A stretch of DNA of 64,000 bases, from contig JAOARB010000031.1 in NCBI GenBank assembly GCA_025210775.1, forward strand, positions 1-64,000. The letters run 5' to 3'. The translations under genes were made by a program, and so were the position numbers. The stretch comes from Prolixibacteraceae bacterium. Its GTDB lineage: Bacteria > Bacteroidota > Bacteroidia > Bacteroidales > Prolixibacteraceae. Every line of letters begins with the position of its first letter. Position 1 is the stretch's first letter. The notes below the pieces were generated by a model. That model was not told the DNA's origin. It saw nothing but the letters and a program-made list of their open reading frames with translations, and made no database searches. This document shows, piece by piece, positions 17,131-26,234 of this stretch.

Positions 17131-18573
17131 TCAATTTTTCTTTTCTTTCCAGAAGGCTTCGATCTCTTCTAATGATTTCCCTTTTGTTTCAGGAACAAAC
17201 TTCCATATAAATCCAATGGCAGGCAGGGTTAAAAGGGCATATAAAAAGAAAGTACCTGACGGTGAAATAGACTTAAATAACACGGGATTTGAAAGAGTAA
17301 TTACAAATCCTGTAGCCATTAACGAAAAGCTCCCCATCGAAACAGCCAATCCCCTAATGTTAGTGGGAAATATCTCACTGATAATAACCCATACGATTGG
17401 ACCATAGGAGAATGCAAAACTCGCCACATAAAATAGCAATGGAACAATCACATATGGAGAATCTATAGCAAAAAGTAGTCCTACAGAAGCCAAAGAGACA
17501 AAAGCACCAATTACCCCTATCATTAAGAGTCTCTTTCGTCCAAACAGCTCTATTTTCGATATTGCTACAATGGTAAAAAGAGAATTCACAATCCCTACCA
17601 ACACAGCTCCAAAGAAAGAACCCTCCACGCTATTCATTGATTCATTCAAGATATTTGGAGCGAAATACATAATGGCTGCAATACCACTTAAATGAGAGAA
17701 CATAGGCAACAATATTCCTATGGCCAATGGAGTTCTCATTTCTGCACTAAAAAGTTCTTTTACTCCTTTAGTCTTTGATGTTGGACGTTTTGCAATTTCA
17801 GACATTTCTTTTTGAGCAAGTTCTTCTCCCATGATCCTTGTCATTATGAGGCTTGCCTCTTCTGATCGTTGCTTCGTAGCTAGCCATCGTGGACTCTCTG
17901 GAGTAAAGAAGAGTAGTATAAAAAAAGCTATAGCTATAGGAAGCTCTGTTCCGAACATTCCTCTCCATATCTCTTCAACAAAGATCCAATGAAAGAAAGA
18001 AGGAGGTCCATAAGTTAATACACCTGCCGACAATCCAGCCGTATTTAGAATAATCCAATCTACTAAAAAAGCTACAAGTATTCCTAAGGTGATTGATAGC
18101 TGATAAAAAGAAACCATTCGACCTCTTCGATCTGCTGGCGTTAATTCGGATATATATATCGGTGCTACAACGGAAGTAATCCCAACACCAACACCTCCTA
18201 TCATTCGGAAAGAAACTAGCCATTGAAAAGCATATTGTTTATCCATGGTAAACCAAAAACCGATAACTTTGTGATGAAAGTTCGGTACCAACATACACCC
18301 CACAGCTGACAATAACAGTAGAAATGCGGCGATTAAAAGTGTCCTTTTTCGACCTATACGATCAGTGATTATCCCCGATACGACACAACCGACAATCGTA
18401 CCTAGAAGAGCAGAAGAGACCACCCACCCAAGCATAGCCGAAGACAAATCAAAATGGGACTGTAAAAAAGTATTACATCCTGAAATTACAGCGGTATCAT
18501 AACCAAAAAGGAAACCACCGATGGTTGAAATAATACTAATAAATAATAAATAAACTTTGTTATTACTCATCAT
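17131..18573 (-). CDS. MFS sugar:proton symporter (sugar porter family)
   Basis: This 480-residue inner-membrane protein has 12 predicted helices and the hallmarks of the sugar porter family: GFLFGYDTAVISG in the first helix, DRIGRKR in the loop between helices 2 and 3, PESPRWL in the central loop, and VPETKGKSLEEIE at the end. The family includes XylE, GalP and many glucose/xylose porters. It is the first gene of the sugar operon, downstream of a 32-bp LacI-type palindrome. Import of free mannose released by the GH38 enzyme is inferred from context. Tandem Met codons leave the start ambiguous by one residue. Confidence 0.92.
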   Translation of the reverse strand: MMSNNKVYLLFISIISTIGGFLFGYDTAVISGCNTFLQSHFDLSSAMLGWVVSSALLGTIVGCVVSGIITDRIGRKRTLLIAAFLLLLSAVGCMLVPNFHHKVIGFWFTMDKQYAFQWLVSFRMIGGVGVGITSVVAPIYISELTPADRRGRMVSFYQLSITLGILVAFLVDWIILNTAGLSAGVLTYGPPSFFHWIFVEEIWRGMFGTELPIAIAFFILLFFTPESPRWLATKQRSEEASLIMTRIMGEELAQKEMSEIAKRPTSKTKGVKELFSAEMRTPLAIGILLPMFSHLSGIAAIMYFAPNILNESMNSVEGSFFGAVLVGIVNSLFTIVAISKIELFGRKRLLMIGVIGAFVSLASVGLLFAIDSPYVIVPLLFYVASFAFSYGPIVWVIISEIFPTNIRGLAVSMGSFSLMATGFVITLSNPVLFKSISPSGTFFLYALLTLPAIGFIWKFVPETKGKSLEEIEAFWKEKKN

Positions 18574-18633
18574 AGTTATGGGATCTATTAGGCTACAAAA
18601 GAATCCAATTGTAGCAAATTATATTGGTTTAGT

Positions 18634-18665
18634 GCATATTTGCCAAAACGTTTTAGCAAATATGC
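18634..18665. promoter_or_regulatory. 32-bp near-perfect LacI-type operator
   Basis: Arms of 16 bp pair at 15 of 16 positions around a central CG. The outer arms are GCATATTTGC and GCAAATATGC, the core GCCAAAACGTTTTAGC. It lies about 60-90 bases upstream of the sugar porter start. The core recurs with one change in front of the GH38 gene (12569-12586). The neighbouring LacI regulator (18885-19916) is the expected binder. Confidence 0.85.
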
Positions 18666-18803
18666 AAAAAAGATCTTATGAAACAATCATCTGGTACTAT
18701 TTTTCACATTTAATAAATACTAAAGATAAAACAAAAACACTTATTAACACTTCTAACACCATGAATATATGCAACTTATAACATAAAAAATAGTACACAA
18801 ACT

Positions 18804-18849
18804 AAAATGCCTATTAAATTCTTTGTAAGTAGAACCCAATAGGCATTTT
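18804..18849 (-). terminator. Terminator after the lacI-type gene
   Basis: AAAATGCCTATT (18804-18815) pairs perfectly with AATAGGCATTTT (18838-18849). The minus-strand product ends in TTTT. It separates the regulator transcript from the sugar operon and would also work on the other strand. Confidence 0.75.
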
Positions 18850-18884
18850 AAAAAAGATAGCACAACACAAAGGAATCAATAAGC

Positions 18885-19916
18885 CTAAGAATTACGTATC
18901 GATTCACCACAAGATTCGCGAGGAATAAAACCCGTCTGTAATACTTTCTGTATTATTTTCGTATCACGACTTTTAAGTTTATTTAGGAGAATATCCACAG
19001 CACTATCCCCAATCTCTTCGATAGGTTGTTTCACCACAGTGATCGATGGTTCCAAAAGATCGAAAGCACTAAACTGATCGTAACTGATCATCTTCATCTC
19101 TTGAGGCAACAAAATCCCTCTTTTTTTCATCTCTCGTAGACCAGCTGTTGCTAAATAGTGAGTAGCGAAGATGATTCCATCTAAAGGATTACTTAAGGTA
19201 CAAAAATCATCAAAGACAGAAGACATTTGCGCTTCATAGGTTTGTCTATTTAACTCTTTTATATTTGAAGAACTTAAGGGTAATCCAACTTCTTTGATGG
19301 TTTCTTTGTATCCAGCCAATCGCTCTTTGATTGCTTCTAACTCAGGGGTAATAGAGACAAACCCAATATTCGAAGCCCCACTATTAGACATATGTCTTAC
19401 AGCCTTCGCAATACCTTCTTTGTTATCGACAATAACATAATCCGTTTCAACTTCAGGGTAATGACGGTCGATCAACACAAAAGGAAAATTCATCTTCTTC
19501 AGACTCTCTATCTGCTTTTTATTCTTTTGTGTTGAAGCAATAATTAAGCCATCCACTTGACGATCTAACATCGAACGAATCAATTCTTCTTCTCTCTCTT
19601 GAGACTCCTCTGAACTACTATAGATTACAGTATAATGATGTTTGGCTGCCTCTTTTTCAATCCTACGTGCAATTCTAGCATAAAAAGCATCAGAGATATC
19701 GGGAATAATAAGACCAATCATCTCGCTACGTCCTTTTTTCAATCCTTTAGCAAAAGCATTAGGACGATATTGTATCTCTTTGGCATATTTAATTATCCTC
19801 TGCTGCGTATCTTTACTTATTCTTTTCTCATCACCCCTTCCATTAAGCACAAGAGATACTGTAGGTACAGATATTTTAAGATGTTCAGCGATGTCTTTTA
19901 TTGATACTTTTTTCAT
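18885..19916 (-). CDS. LacI-family transcriptional regulator
   Basis: This 343-residue regulator has an N-terminal LacI HTH (VSIKDIAEHLKISVPTVSLV at 3-22), the hinge region YRPNAFAKGLKKGRS, and a periplasmic-binding-protein-like effector domain starting IGLIIPDISDAFYARI. It lies upstream of, and in the same direction as, the sugar operon, separated by a terminator and the 32-bp palindrome. Two operator-like palindromes with nearly identical cores mark the porter and GH38 promoters, so it most likely represses both. The inducer may be a pathway sugar or intermediate such as mannose or mannonate, which the sequence does not reveal. Confidence 0.92.
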   Translation of the reverse strand: MKKVSIKDIAEHLKISVPTVSLVLNGRGDEKRISKDTQQRIIKYAKEIQYRPNAFAKGLKKGRSEMIGLIIPDISDAFYARIARRIEKEAAKHHYTVIYSSSEESQEREEELIRSMLDRQVDGLIIASTQKNKKQIESLKKMNFPFVLIDRHYPEVETDYVIVDNKEGIAKAVRHMSNSGASNIGFVSITPELEAIKERLAGYKETIKEVGLPLSSSNIKELNRQTYEAQMSSVFDDFCTLSNPLDGIIFATHYLATAGLREMKKRGILLPQEMKMISYDQFSAFDLLEPSITVVKQPIEEIGDSAVDILLNKLKSRDTKIIQKVLQTGFIPRESCGESIRNS

Positions 19917-20347
19917 ATTTTAGAATGTCTCTTTCTCATTTAATGTAACACACGACCATATCAACTCTTGGCAATAAACTACCTTCTACAGTAAAATCAT
20001 AGTTTATTAGCATAAACAGAAAGAAAAGATCTTAAGTTCAACTTTAGATGGTTTCTAACCTCAAACGCCCCATATTGAGTTAAACAGTCGTTATATCATC
20101 ATTTTCTTTTTATCCTATTCGTCACTTCATAATAAATAGGATCTACCTATTTTTCAAATCTAAAGTCTCCTCAACCATTAAAAACGTACTTGGCTTATTC
20201 ATAAAATGGATGCAATATTATTTTGATTTGTACGAACTCAAAAAAGTTTTTTTCATCATTCTCACCGACTCTCTTTATTAGAACGAACACCGCATATTAA
20301 CATAAAAAGCAACAAAAAAAAACCTAATTTTAAAGTACTTCCTCCGT

Positions 20348-20474
20348 GGTTTCTCCACCCTTTGTCCATGGTTGCTCCATGGTTCCTCCATCGAAAACCC
20401 CTAAATCGATGGACAAACCATGGAGGAACCATGGACGAACCATGGACGAACCATGGACAAACCATGGACAAACC
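20348..20474. repeat. Inverted array of 11-bp tandem repeats
   Basis: Six head-to-tail copies of ATGGACAAACC and variants (ATGGAGGAACC, ATGGACGAACC) fill 20409-20474. Four copies in the opposite orientation (GGTTCCTCCAT, GGTTGCTCCAT and two more diverged) fill 20348-20391. A 17-base spacer lies between. The 11-bp unit equals about one helical turn and the two arms can fold on each other. Confidence 0.85.
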
Positions 20475-20647
20475 CCCTATTTGACCTATTGGATTCTTTG
20501 CAGATTTACATTGAAGAAATGATTAATCCACTTTTGTTGTTTTCTCCTTTTTATGATCAAGTCCTCTACAAACTTATCAAATAAAACGAATTAAAATAAA
20601 TCATATTTATATTCTTAAAGTTGTAAGCCAATAGAATAACAAAGATT

Positions 20648-20675
20648 GAGGGTGCCCAAATCATTGGACACCCTC
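20648..20675 (-). terminator. Probable terminator of the ABC/M1 operon
   Basis: GAGGGTG (20648-20654) pairs with CACCCTC (20669-20675), with partial pairing inside. The minus-strand U-tract (AATCTTTGTT) is weak. It lies about 40 bases past the stop of the M1 gene. Confidence 0.6.
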
Positions 20676-20713
20676 TGTTGATTGAAAAAAATATATTAGA
20701 AATCGAAGACAAA

Positions 20714-23700
20714 TCAACTTTTCTTTGTAATCTCAAATGGATCACGGTCCCACTCTTTGGTGATAATCAGATAATCGGGATCCATTACCAGATGGTCCGG
20801 TTTTCTCTTCAAATCAAAACGAATGACATTCTTACCAGAGACCAGTTTTCTTTTTTGTTGATACAACACCTCCTTTTTGGAGTTGTATATCACCACATCA
20901 ATATAATCATTACAATCCGTTGGACGAGCTTCTCCTTTACCATCCACATAAAACTTCTCTATATCCACCACGGCTTCCACTTCATAGGTGAAATCTTTAT
21001 TCCTACGATAAGTAGCTTTCGTAACAGTTGTATTATACATGGTAATCTTCTCTAAAACATCAGTAACCAAATATTGTAACGAATCGGGAGTTTGCACTCT
21101 TAACCTTTCAACAAAATCATTGGTGGTAGGATATGGAGCCCCTTTGTATGCATAGGCATCTAAAAAGGTTTGTAGACTATGAAGGAAGCGCTCCTCGCCA
21201 ATATAATTACCCAAAGCATGCATAACCAAGGCTCCCTTTTTATAATAGGTATCTTGTTGGTAGGGAGCTACCTTAACCAATGGTCGTTCCTCATGTTTCT
21301 CATCCTTTCGAGACATCAAATATCTAAACATCTCATTTTTAAAGAACTTACGCATGCGATCGCTACCGAAATAATCTTCCATACAAAGAATCGCACTATA
21401 TTGGGTTATCGATTCCATAAGCATCTGTGCTCCCTCAACATCTGCTGCCACCACTTGATGAGCCCACCATTGATGCGCCATCTCATGAGCCGTAACAAAA
21501 AATGGATAATCCATGATATCTTGATTCTTCTTAACATTCTTATCCTTTAATGTACGAAGATCCGCAATAAAACCTATGCCTTCCGAAAAAGGGATCATGT
21601 TAGGAAAGGATTGCGCATAACTAGAATAACGAGGGAATTCAACAATACGCAGCTGTCTATATTGATAGGGAGAATAGATCTTAGAATAAGTAGACAGAGA
21701 ACTCTTTACCCCTTGCATCATATTCTTCAAATTATATTCATGTCCTTTATGATAAAAAATACTTAAGTCAACTGTCTCTCCATCTTCAGATGTCCACGTG
21801 TCGTTTATCACCTCATAATGACCTGATAGGATGGCATAATAATGAAGCATTGGCTTTTCCGACTTATAATGGAAATAGTTCCTATTATTCTTTGTCCATT
21901 TTTTCACAAGCACTCCTGGAGTCAAAGCAGTCTGATCTACAGAGGTACTCACGACCGCTTCAAATCGAATAAAATCAGAATCCGATGTAATAAAATTATG
22001 GTTCAAGCCATAAGCATCATCTCTACTTTTTACAACCTTTCGTTTAGGAAGCTGATGTTTTTCTCTGGTTCTCTTATCTGAGATCTCATCCTTATAGCTA
22101 TAGCCAATAGACGGGAAAAGAGAGTTATAGATAAAAGTTCCATTCTTCTGACAAATATTATTTGCACCATTTACAGAGAACCCATTATTCTTGCCTTCAA
22201 AAACAAAAGACATCTTCAGATTCTCTCCTTTTAACAATGGTTCAGCTAAACGATATAGAGTAATATGATAATCTTTGTCCTCTTTAATCACTTCCACCTT
22301 ACGATTAAAGGTTAGAGAAGAGATATGTTTATTGCTTTGAATAAAAAGAGTGTCAACCCTTCTAATCTCTTTGTTGGTTAAGACATAGTCTCCCTTAGCG
22401 AACACATCCCCATTATCAGGATAAAGGTCTGCATGAATAGATACATCCGTTATCTTTGGTTGAGTTAAGTTCTCATATTTCTTATACGTCTTTTCATACA
22501 TGACAGTTCTTAATTCTCTAGAATAAGGCGTACGGAACGTTGATTTGACATTGGTATTGTAAAAGATAAAAGAGGCAAACAATACGGTGATCGTAAAGCA
22601 GCTTACAAGAACTTTTACTCCATTCCCTTGAACTTTAGACTTAAAATTATACCATCTTATAGACCAAGCATTATCGGTTTGGGTGATTAAGAAATAGTTC
22701 GATATAACCATCAAAATAGCAGCTACAAAAATCCAATAGAATTTGAATATCCAATATGGGAACAATTCAAAACCATAGCCATTCATGTCAGAATAAGGTA
22801 TAGAAGGAGCAGCACCAAAAATCAATAATGGGTGTTTAAATATATGATAGGCAAAATATCTTTTTACGACCCAATAAAGAACAATCATTACATGCCCTAC
22901 ATATTTCTGGTTTACCACCACGTGAATAAAGAAAGCAAGTGCAATAAAGAGTAGATCATCCGTAAAACTAAATAGTAGTTGTGAGGTCAAATACTGATCT
23001 AATTCATAATGGTAATACCCAGACATGGTTTGTACCAAAACCCCACATAAAATAAGAATAATTCGATAGAAAAATACTCCCATTGCAAGGGCCACAAATT
23101 TGGTTGACAAACTTATCCAATTAGGAACAGGATAAGTCAATGCGATCTCATCTATTCTCTGGTCACGATCTCTCCAAATCATCTCTCCAGAGAAAAGAAG
23201 TACAACAATTGCTAAAAACAAACGCATCGTTCCTCCCAAAACATCTATCACCTGATAAGTGACAGGATAGGTATTTGTGTCATAATGTTTCCCAATACCT
23301 TTAGAGGCAAGGAACATAAAAAAGATCATTATCACAGCAATGATCCAAAAATAAGCATTGCCAATAAGTTTCTTAAATTCAAAAGAGAACAGTTCTTTCC
23401 ACTTTGTCAATGGAGTGTTTCTAACATTTACTGTAGGCATCTCTTTTAATGAAGGTGTTTCATCAGAAACAGAAGTCATAACCTTTTGATCTTTGACCTT
23501 CTTTCTTCGCTCTATACTATAGACAAATTTAAATCGCAAATAGGTAAACACCATCATCACAAAACCCAGACCACACCATAGGATACGGTTATATAAAAAG
23601 ACATCCTCTAGTTTGGCACCAGTCTCATTCATATCAGAAGCGGAATTAGAGGTAGTGACTTTGATCGACGCAGCAATACCAAATGGATCAATAATAGATG

Positions 23701-24328
23701 CAAGGGTTTGATTCTCTAGGTCTCTAAAAAGATTCATAGCCACCGCATACAATACATAAAAGGCCAATATAAGAATCCAATTTACAACGACATTTCGAAG
23801 TAAAACACTCATACCAAAGAAAAGAGCACAGATAAAGAATATGTTAGGAAAGACACGTGTCAAATAGGGATAGACATAGGTATACAATTCATTAGGGCCA
23901 ATATAAGTTTGGTTTAGATAGGGCATCAAACTACCGATATAAAGACCTATACCTGCTCCTGTAAATACGATACAACAAAGGACCAAAACAGCAGTAAAGC
24001 GTCCCAGTAGATAATCCGCTTTTCTTATCGGAGTAGAAAACATACACTCCATGGTATTATACTGATAGTCTTTCATCACAACATTGGCACTTATCGCTGC
24101 AACAATAAAGATCCCGAGATAAGAGAAAACTCCCATCACCGTATCAATAATACCTGGAGCATTAAGGAAAACATTCTCTCCTGCTAATCGTACAGAGAAA
24201 CCTTTAAATGCACCACCTGCTGCATTAAACAGACCAAAGGCAATCAAAAATAGAATGAACCAATAGAGATAGATGGCAGGTCGTCGGAACATTCTTTTTA
24301 TTTCAAATCGGAAGATCTCAAAAAACAT
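20714..24328 (-). CDS. ABC-2 type permease fused to an M1-family metallopeptidase
   Basis: The protein has about 1204 residues from the preferred start MFFEIFRFEIKRMFRRPAIY; the frame also allows an ATG at 24421, 6 bases past the ATPase stop. The N-terminal 570 or so residues form two sets of transmembrane helices like ABC-2 permeases. The C-terminal part is an M1 aminopeptidase-like domain with HEMAHQWW and the downstream Glu of MES as zinc ligands. Such fusions are widespread in Bacteroidota and are of unknown substrate. Its partner ATPase is encoded directly upstream and a GLPGLI-family gene precedes that. The peptidase part is predicted to lie outside the membrane. Peptide export or processing is only an inference. 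Confidence 0.9.
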   Translation of the reverse strand: MFFEIFRFEIKRMFRRPAIYLYWFILFLIAFGLFNAAGGAFKGFSVRLAGENVFLNAPGIIDTVMGVFSYLGIFIVAAISANVVMKDYQYNTMECMFSTPIRKADYLLGRFTAVLVLCCIVFTGAGIGLYIGSLMPYLNQTYIGPNELYTYVYPYLTRVFPNIFFICALFFGMSVLLRNVVVNWILILAFYVLYAVAMNLFRDLENQTLASIIDPFGIAASIKVTTSNSASDMNETGAKLEDVFLYNRILWCGLGFVMMVFTYLRFKFVYSIERRKKVKDQKVMTSVSDETPSLKEMPTVNVRNTPLTKWKELFSFEFKKLIGNAYFWIIAVIMIFFMFLASKGIGKHYDTNTYPVTYQVIDVLGGTMRLFLAIVVLLFSGEMIWRDRDQRIDEIALTYPVPNWISLSTKFVALAMGVFFYRIILILCGVLVQTMSGYYHYELDQYLTSQLLFSFTDDLLFIALAFFIHVVVNQKYVGHVMIVLYWVVKRYFAYHIFKHPLLIFGAAPSIPYSDMNGYGFELFPYWIFKFYWIFVAAILMVISNYFLITQTDNAWSIRWYNFKSKVQGNGVKVLVSCFTITVLFASFIFYNTNVKSTFRTPYSRELRTVMYEKTYKKYENLTQPKITDVSIHADLYPDNGDVFAKGDYVLTNKEIRRVDTLFIQSNKHISSLTFNRKVEVIKEDKDYHITLYRLAEPLLKGENLKMSFVFEGKNNGFSVNGANNICQKNGTFIYNSLFPSIGYSYKDEISDKRTREKHQLPKRKVVKSRDDAYGLNHNFITSDSDFIRFEAVVSTSVDQTALTPGVLVKKWTKNNRNYFHYKSEKPMLHYYAILSGHYEVINDTWTSEDGETVDLSIFYHKGHEYNLKNMMQGVKSSLSTYSKIYSPYQYRQLRIVEFPRYSSYAQSFPNMIPFSEGIGFIADLRTLKDKNVKKNQDIMDYPFFVTAHEMAHQWWAHQVVAADVEGAQMLMESITQYSAILCMEDYFGSDRMRKFFKNEMFRYLMSRKDEKHEERPLVKVAPYQQDTYYKKGALVMHALGNYIGEERFLHSLQTFLDAYAYKGAPYPTTNDFVERLRVQTPDSLQYLVTDVLEKITMYNTTVTKATYRRNKDFTYEVEAVVDIEKFYVDGKGEARPTDCNDYIDVVIYNSKKEVLYQQKRKLVSGKNVIRFDLKRKPDHLVMDPDYLIITKEWDRDPFEITKKS

Positions 24329-24427
24329 ATATTTTGGATTATTAAAATGGAACAAAAAGCTTTTTACAAAGCCAAAGAATAATAAAAGGAAAGAGAAAAG
24401 TGGTTCCCTCCTCCATTCCACAAGACT

Positions 24428-25291
24428 CTATTTTAGGGTAGAGAAATAGACATCCTCTAAATCGGGAGAGACAGAATGAAACCCATGGTTTGGATTCTCA
24501 TCATTATAGATATGAATCAATGGTTTTCCTTCATTAAGATGAGAAGTAATCACATCATAGTTCTCTTCATATTCTGATATCTCATCTTTAGTTATTCTCT
24601 TTTCCCATATTTTTCCATTCAACTCACTAATAAGATCTGAAGGGCGTCCTTTCAACAGTACATTTCCTCGATTGATTATCGCCATATCATTACACAAATC
24701 CTTTACATCCTCTACGATATGTGTCGAAAGAATAACGACTTTTTCTTCACTTATTTCACTCAACAAATTATTAAAGCGATTACGCTCTGCTGGATCCAGT
24801 CCTGCCGTAGGCTCATCTACAATAATTAACTTAGGGTCTCCCAATAGGGCCATCGCAATACCAAACCTCTGTTTCATTCCACCACTAAAAGTATGGACAC
24901 TTTTCTTTTGATCCTGATAAAGGTTTACCTGGTGTAATAAGAAATCTACCATCTCTTTGCGGTCTGATTTATCATCAATACCCTTTAGTACGGCAAAGTG
25001 ATGTAACAACTCTTTGGCACTGGTTCTTGGATATACTCCAAATTGCTGAGGCAAATAGCCTAAGGTTTGTTTAATCTGGGTCTTCTCTTTTATTAGGTCC
25101 ATTCCATTAAAAATAATGGTTCCCTTATCAGGCTCTTGTAGGGTTGCCAACGTTCGCATCAACGAAGACTTCCCTGCACCATTAGGTCCTAAAAGACCAA
25201 ACATTCCTGTTCCTATTGTTAGATCTAAAGAGTTTAGTGCTTTCACACCATTAGCATATGTTTTAGAGAGATTTTCTATTATTAGCTCCAT
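24428..25291 (-). CDS. ABC transporter ATP-binding protein
   Basis: This 287-residue ATPase has Walker A GPNGAGKSS (about 35-43), signature FSGGMKQR (about 134-141), Walker B LIIVDEPTAGLDP, and the H-loop in STHIVED. It pairs with the permease/M1 fusion encoded immediately downstream to form an ABC-2 type exporter. The C-terminal 70 residues are a short tail rather than a second domain. It lies 66 bases downstream of the GLPGLI gene on the same strand. Confidence 0.93.
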   Translation of the reverse strand: MELIIENLSKTYANGVKALNSLDLTIGTGMFGLLGPNGAGKSSLMRTLATLQEPDKGTIIFNGMDLIKEKTQIKQTLGYLPQQFGVYPRTSAKELLHHFAVLKGIDDKSDRKEMVDFLLHQVNLYQDQKKSVHTFSGGMKQRFGIAMALLGDPKLIIVDEPTAGLDPAERNRFNNLLSEISEEKVVILSTHIVEDVKDLCNDMAIINRGNVLLKGRPSDLISELNGKIWEKRITKDEISEYEENYDVITSHLNEGKPLIHIYNDENPNHGFHSVSPDLEDVYFSTLK

Positions 25292-25357
25292 TTGTTCTTC
25301 TTTTAAATATTAAGTCTACCTACACACTATCGTTCTATCTTATCGGACAATAAATTC

Positions 25358-26047
25358 TTACTTGATTACTTTGCCATCTAGAGATTCCATCTCTTTTAAT
25401 TCAGACATTTCTTCTTCCTTAAGATCATCATACTGCTGTTTTGTAACAGATCTAGAATTAACATGTGAAAAAGTTGAATCATCAATCTTATCCATAATAT
25501 CTACTGCTAAGAATGAAAAATTCTCCCCTTGCAACTCTAAAACAGCTCCTTCAAAGAAGTATGGTTCTATAGGAGTGATATATTTAGGGAGTTCTGTAGT
25601 AACCCAGAAAGAATACTCTTTCCCACTTATTTTATATTCACGACAAGAATATCCTAGAATTTTCTTACTCTTTCCTGTTTCCTTAACATCACTCTTCTTT
25701 ATAGGCATCTCACAATGAAACATTTCCCCTTCAACCTCTACATATCTACGATAAGTTTCATTTGTGAAGTCACAAGAATAATCAGATCCCTGATCTTGCA
25801 TAACAAAAGCAACACCGCCTTGCTCTTTTGATTCTACAGGATAACATTTCCCTTGCTTTTCATTATATGAAAAATGGAACGTTTTAGTTATAGTTTCAGG
25901 GACAAGAGCCTTATACATTTGTTGTTCTGGACTCAACTGTTTATGTATATTGATTGTTTGTTTATAAACAATTGTTCCCTTTTGTGCTTTTAAAGATGTG
26001 GTTGACAACAAAAATAAAGTCATACAAATAGTAAGAATACGGATCAT
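25358..26047 (-). CDS. GLPGLI-family secreted protein
   Basis: This 229-residue protein has a signal peptide (MIRILTICMTLFLLSTTSLKAQ) and matches the Bacteroidota GLPGLI family: KGTIVYKQ at the start, KKILGYSCREYKI in the middle, and PYFFEGAVLELQGENFSFLA, where the family's name motif lies (here EGAVLEL). The family is probably periplasmic or surface-exposed and has no known activity. It is the first gene of the operon with the ABC ATPase and permease/M1 fusion. A divergent two-component system starts 187 bases away. Confidence 0.85.
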   Translation of the reverse strand: MIRILTICMTLFLLSTTSLKAQKGTIVYKQTINIHKQLSPEQQMYKALVPETITKTFHFSYNEKQGKCYPVESKEQGGVAFVMQDQGSDYSCDFTNETYRRYVEVEGEMFHCEMPIKKSDVKETGKSKKILGYSCREYKISGKEYSFWVTTELPKYITPIEPYFFEGAVLELQGENFSFLAVDIMDKIDDSTFSHVNSRSVTKQQYDDLKEEEMSELKEMESLDGKVIK

Positions 26048-26128
26048 GATAATATCGTTTTTAATTATTATAAAAAGTCTGTTAAATACTTACATCAACA
26101 AAAGTATAGGTAGGGAAAAAAGAACTGG

Positions 26129-26166
26129 GTTAATGCACCGTTATCTAGGGTTAATGTGTGTTAATG
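26129..26166. promoter_or_regulatory. Four helically phased direct repeats, probable response-regulator sites
   Basis: GTTAATG begins at 26129, 26150 and 26160, and a degenerate copy GTTATCT begins at 26140. The spacings are 11, 10 and 10 bases, one helical turn each. The array sits between the divergent GLPGLI/ABC operon and the kinase/regulator operon. OmpR-type regulators bind such tandem half-sites, and one is encoded right here; the link is an inference. Confidence 0.65.
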
Positions 26167-26203
26167 CACAAAGAATGAGTTCGTTTATAAACTAGAATAG
26201 TCC

Positions 26204-26211
26204 TACTTTTG
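26204..26211 (+). promoter_or_regulatory. Bacteroidota -7 promoter box for the histidine kinase gene
   Basis: TACTTTTG matches the TAnnTTTG consensus exactly and lies 24 bases upstream of the kinase ATG. A weak upstream element (TTTA at 26184-26187) is 16 bases away, slightly closer than usual. The direct repeats lie just upstream. Confidence 0.6.
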
Positions 26212-26234
26212 TATTAAATAATTAGACGAAAGAG

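Larger units (their letters stand above)
19917..20713. other. Intergenic region with repeat array
   Basis: About 800 bases between the LacI gene and the ABC/M1 gene hold no convincing gene. The first 400 bases presumably carry the LacI promoter. The centre holds an 11-bp repeat array (20348-20474), and the end holds the terminator at 20648-20675. An apparent 69-codon frame here is a by-product of the repeats. Confidence 0.6.

Noticed and set aside
20262..20471. A 69-codon frame on the minus strand
   Set aside because: It is created by the 11-bp repeat array, which keeps the frame open; the product (repeats of FVHG/WFVH) looks like no real protein.
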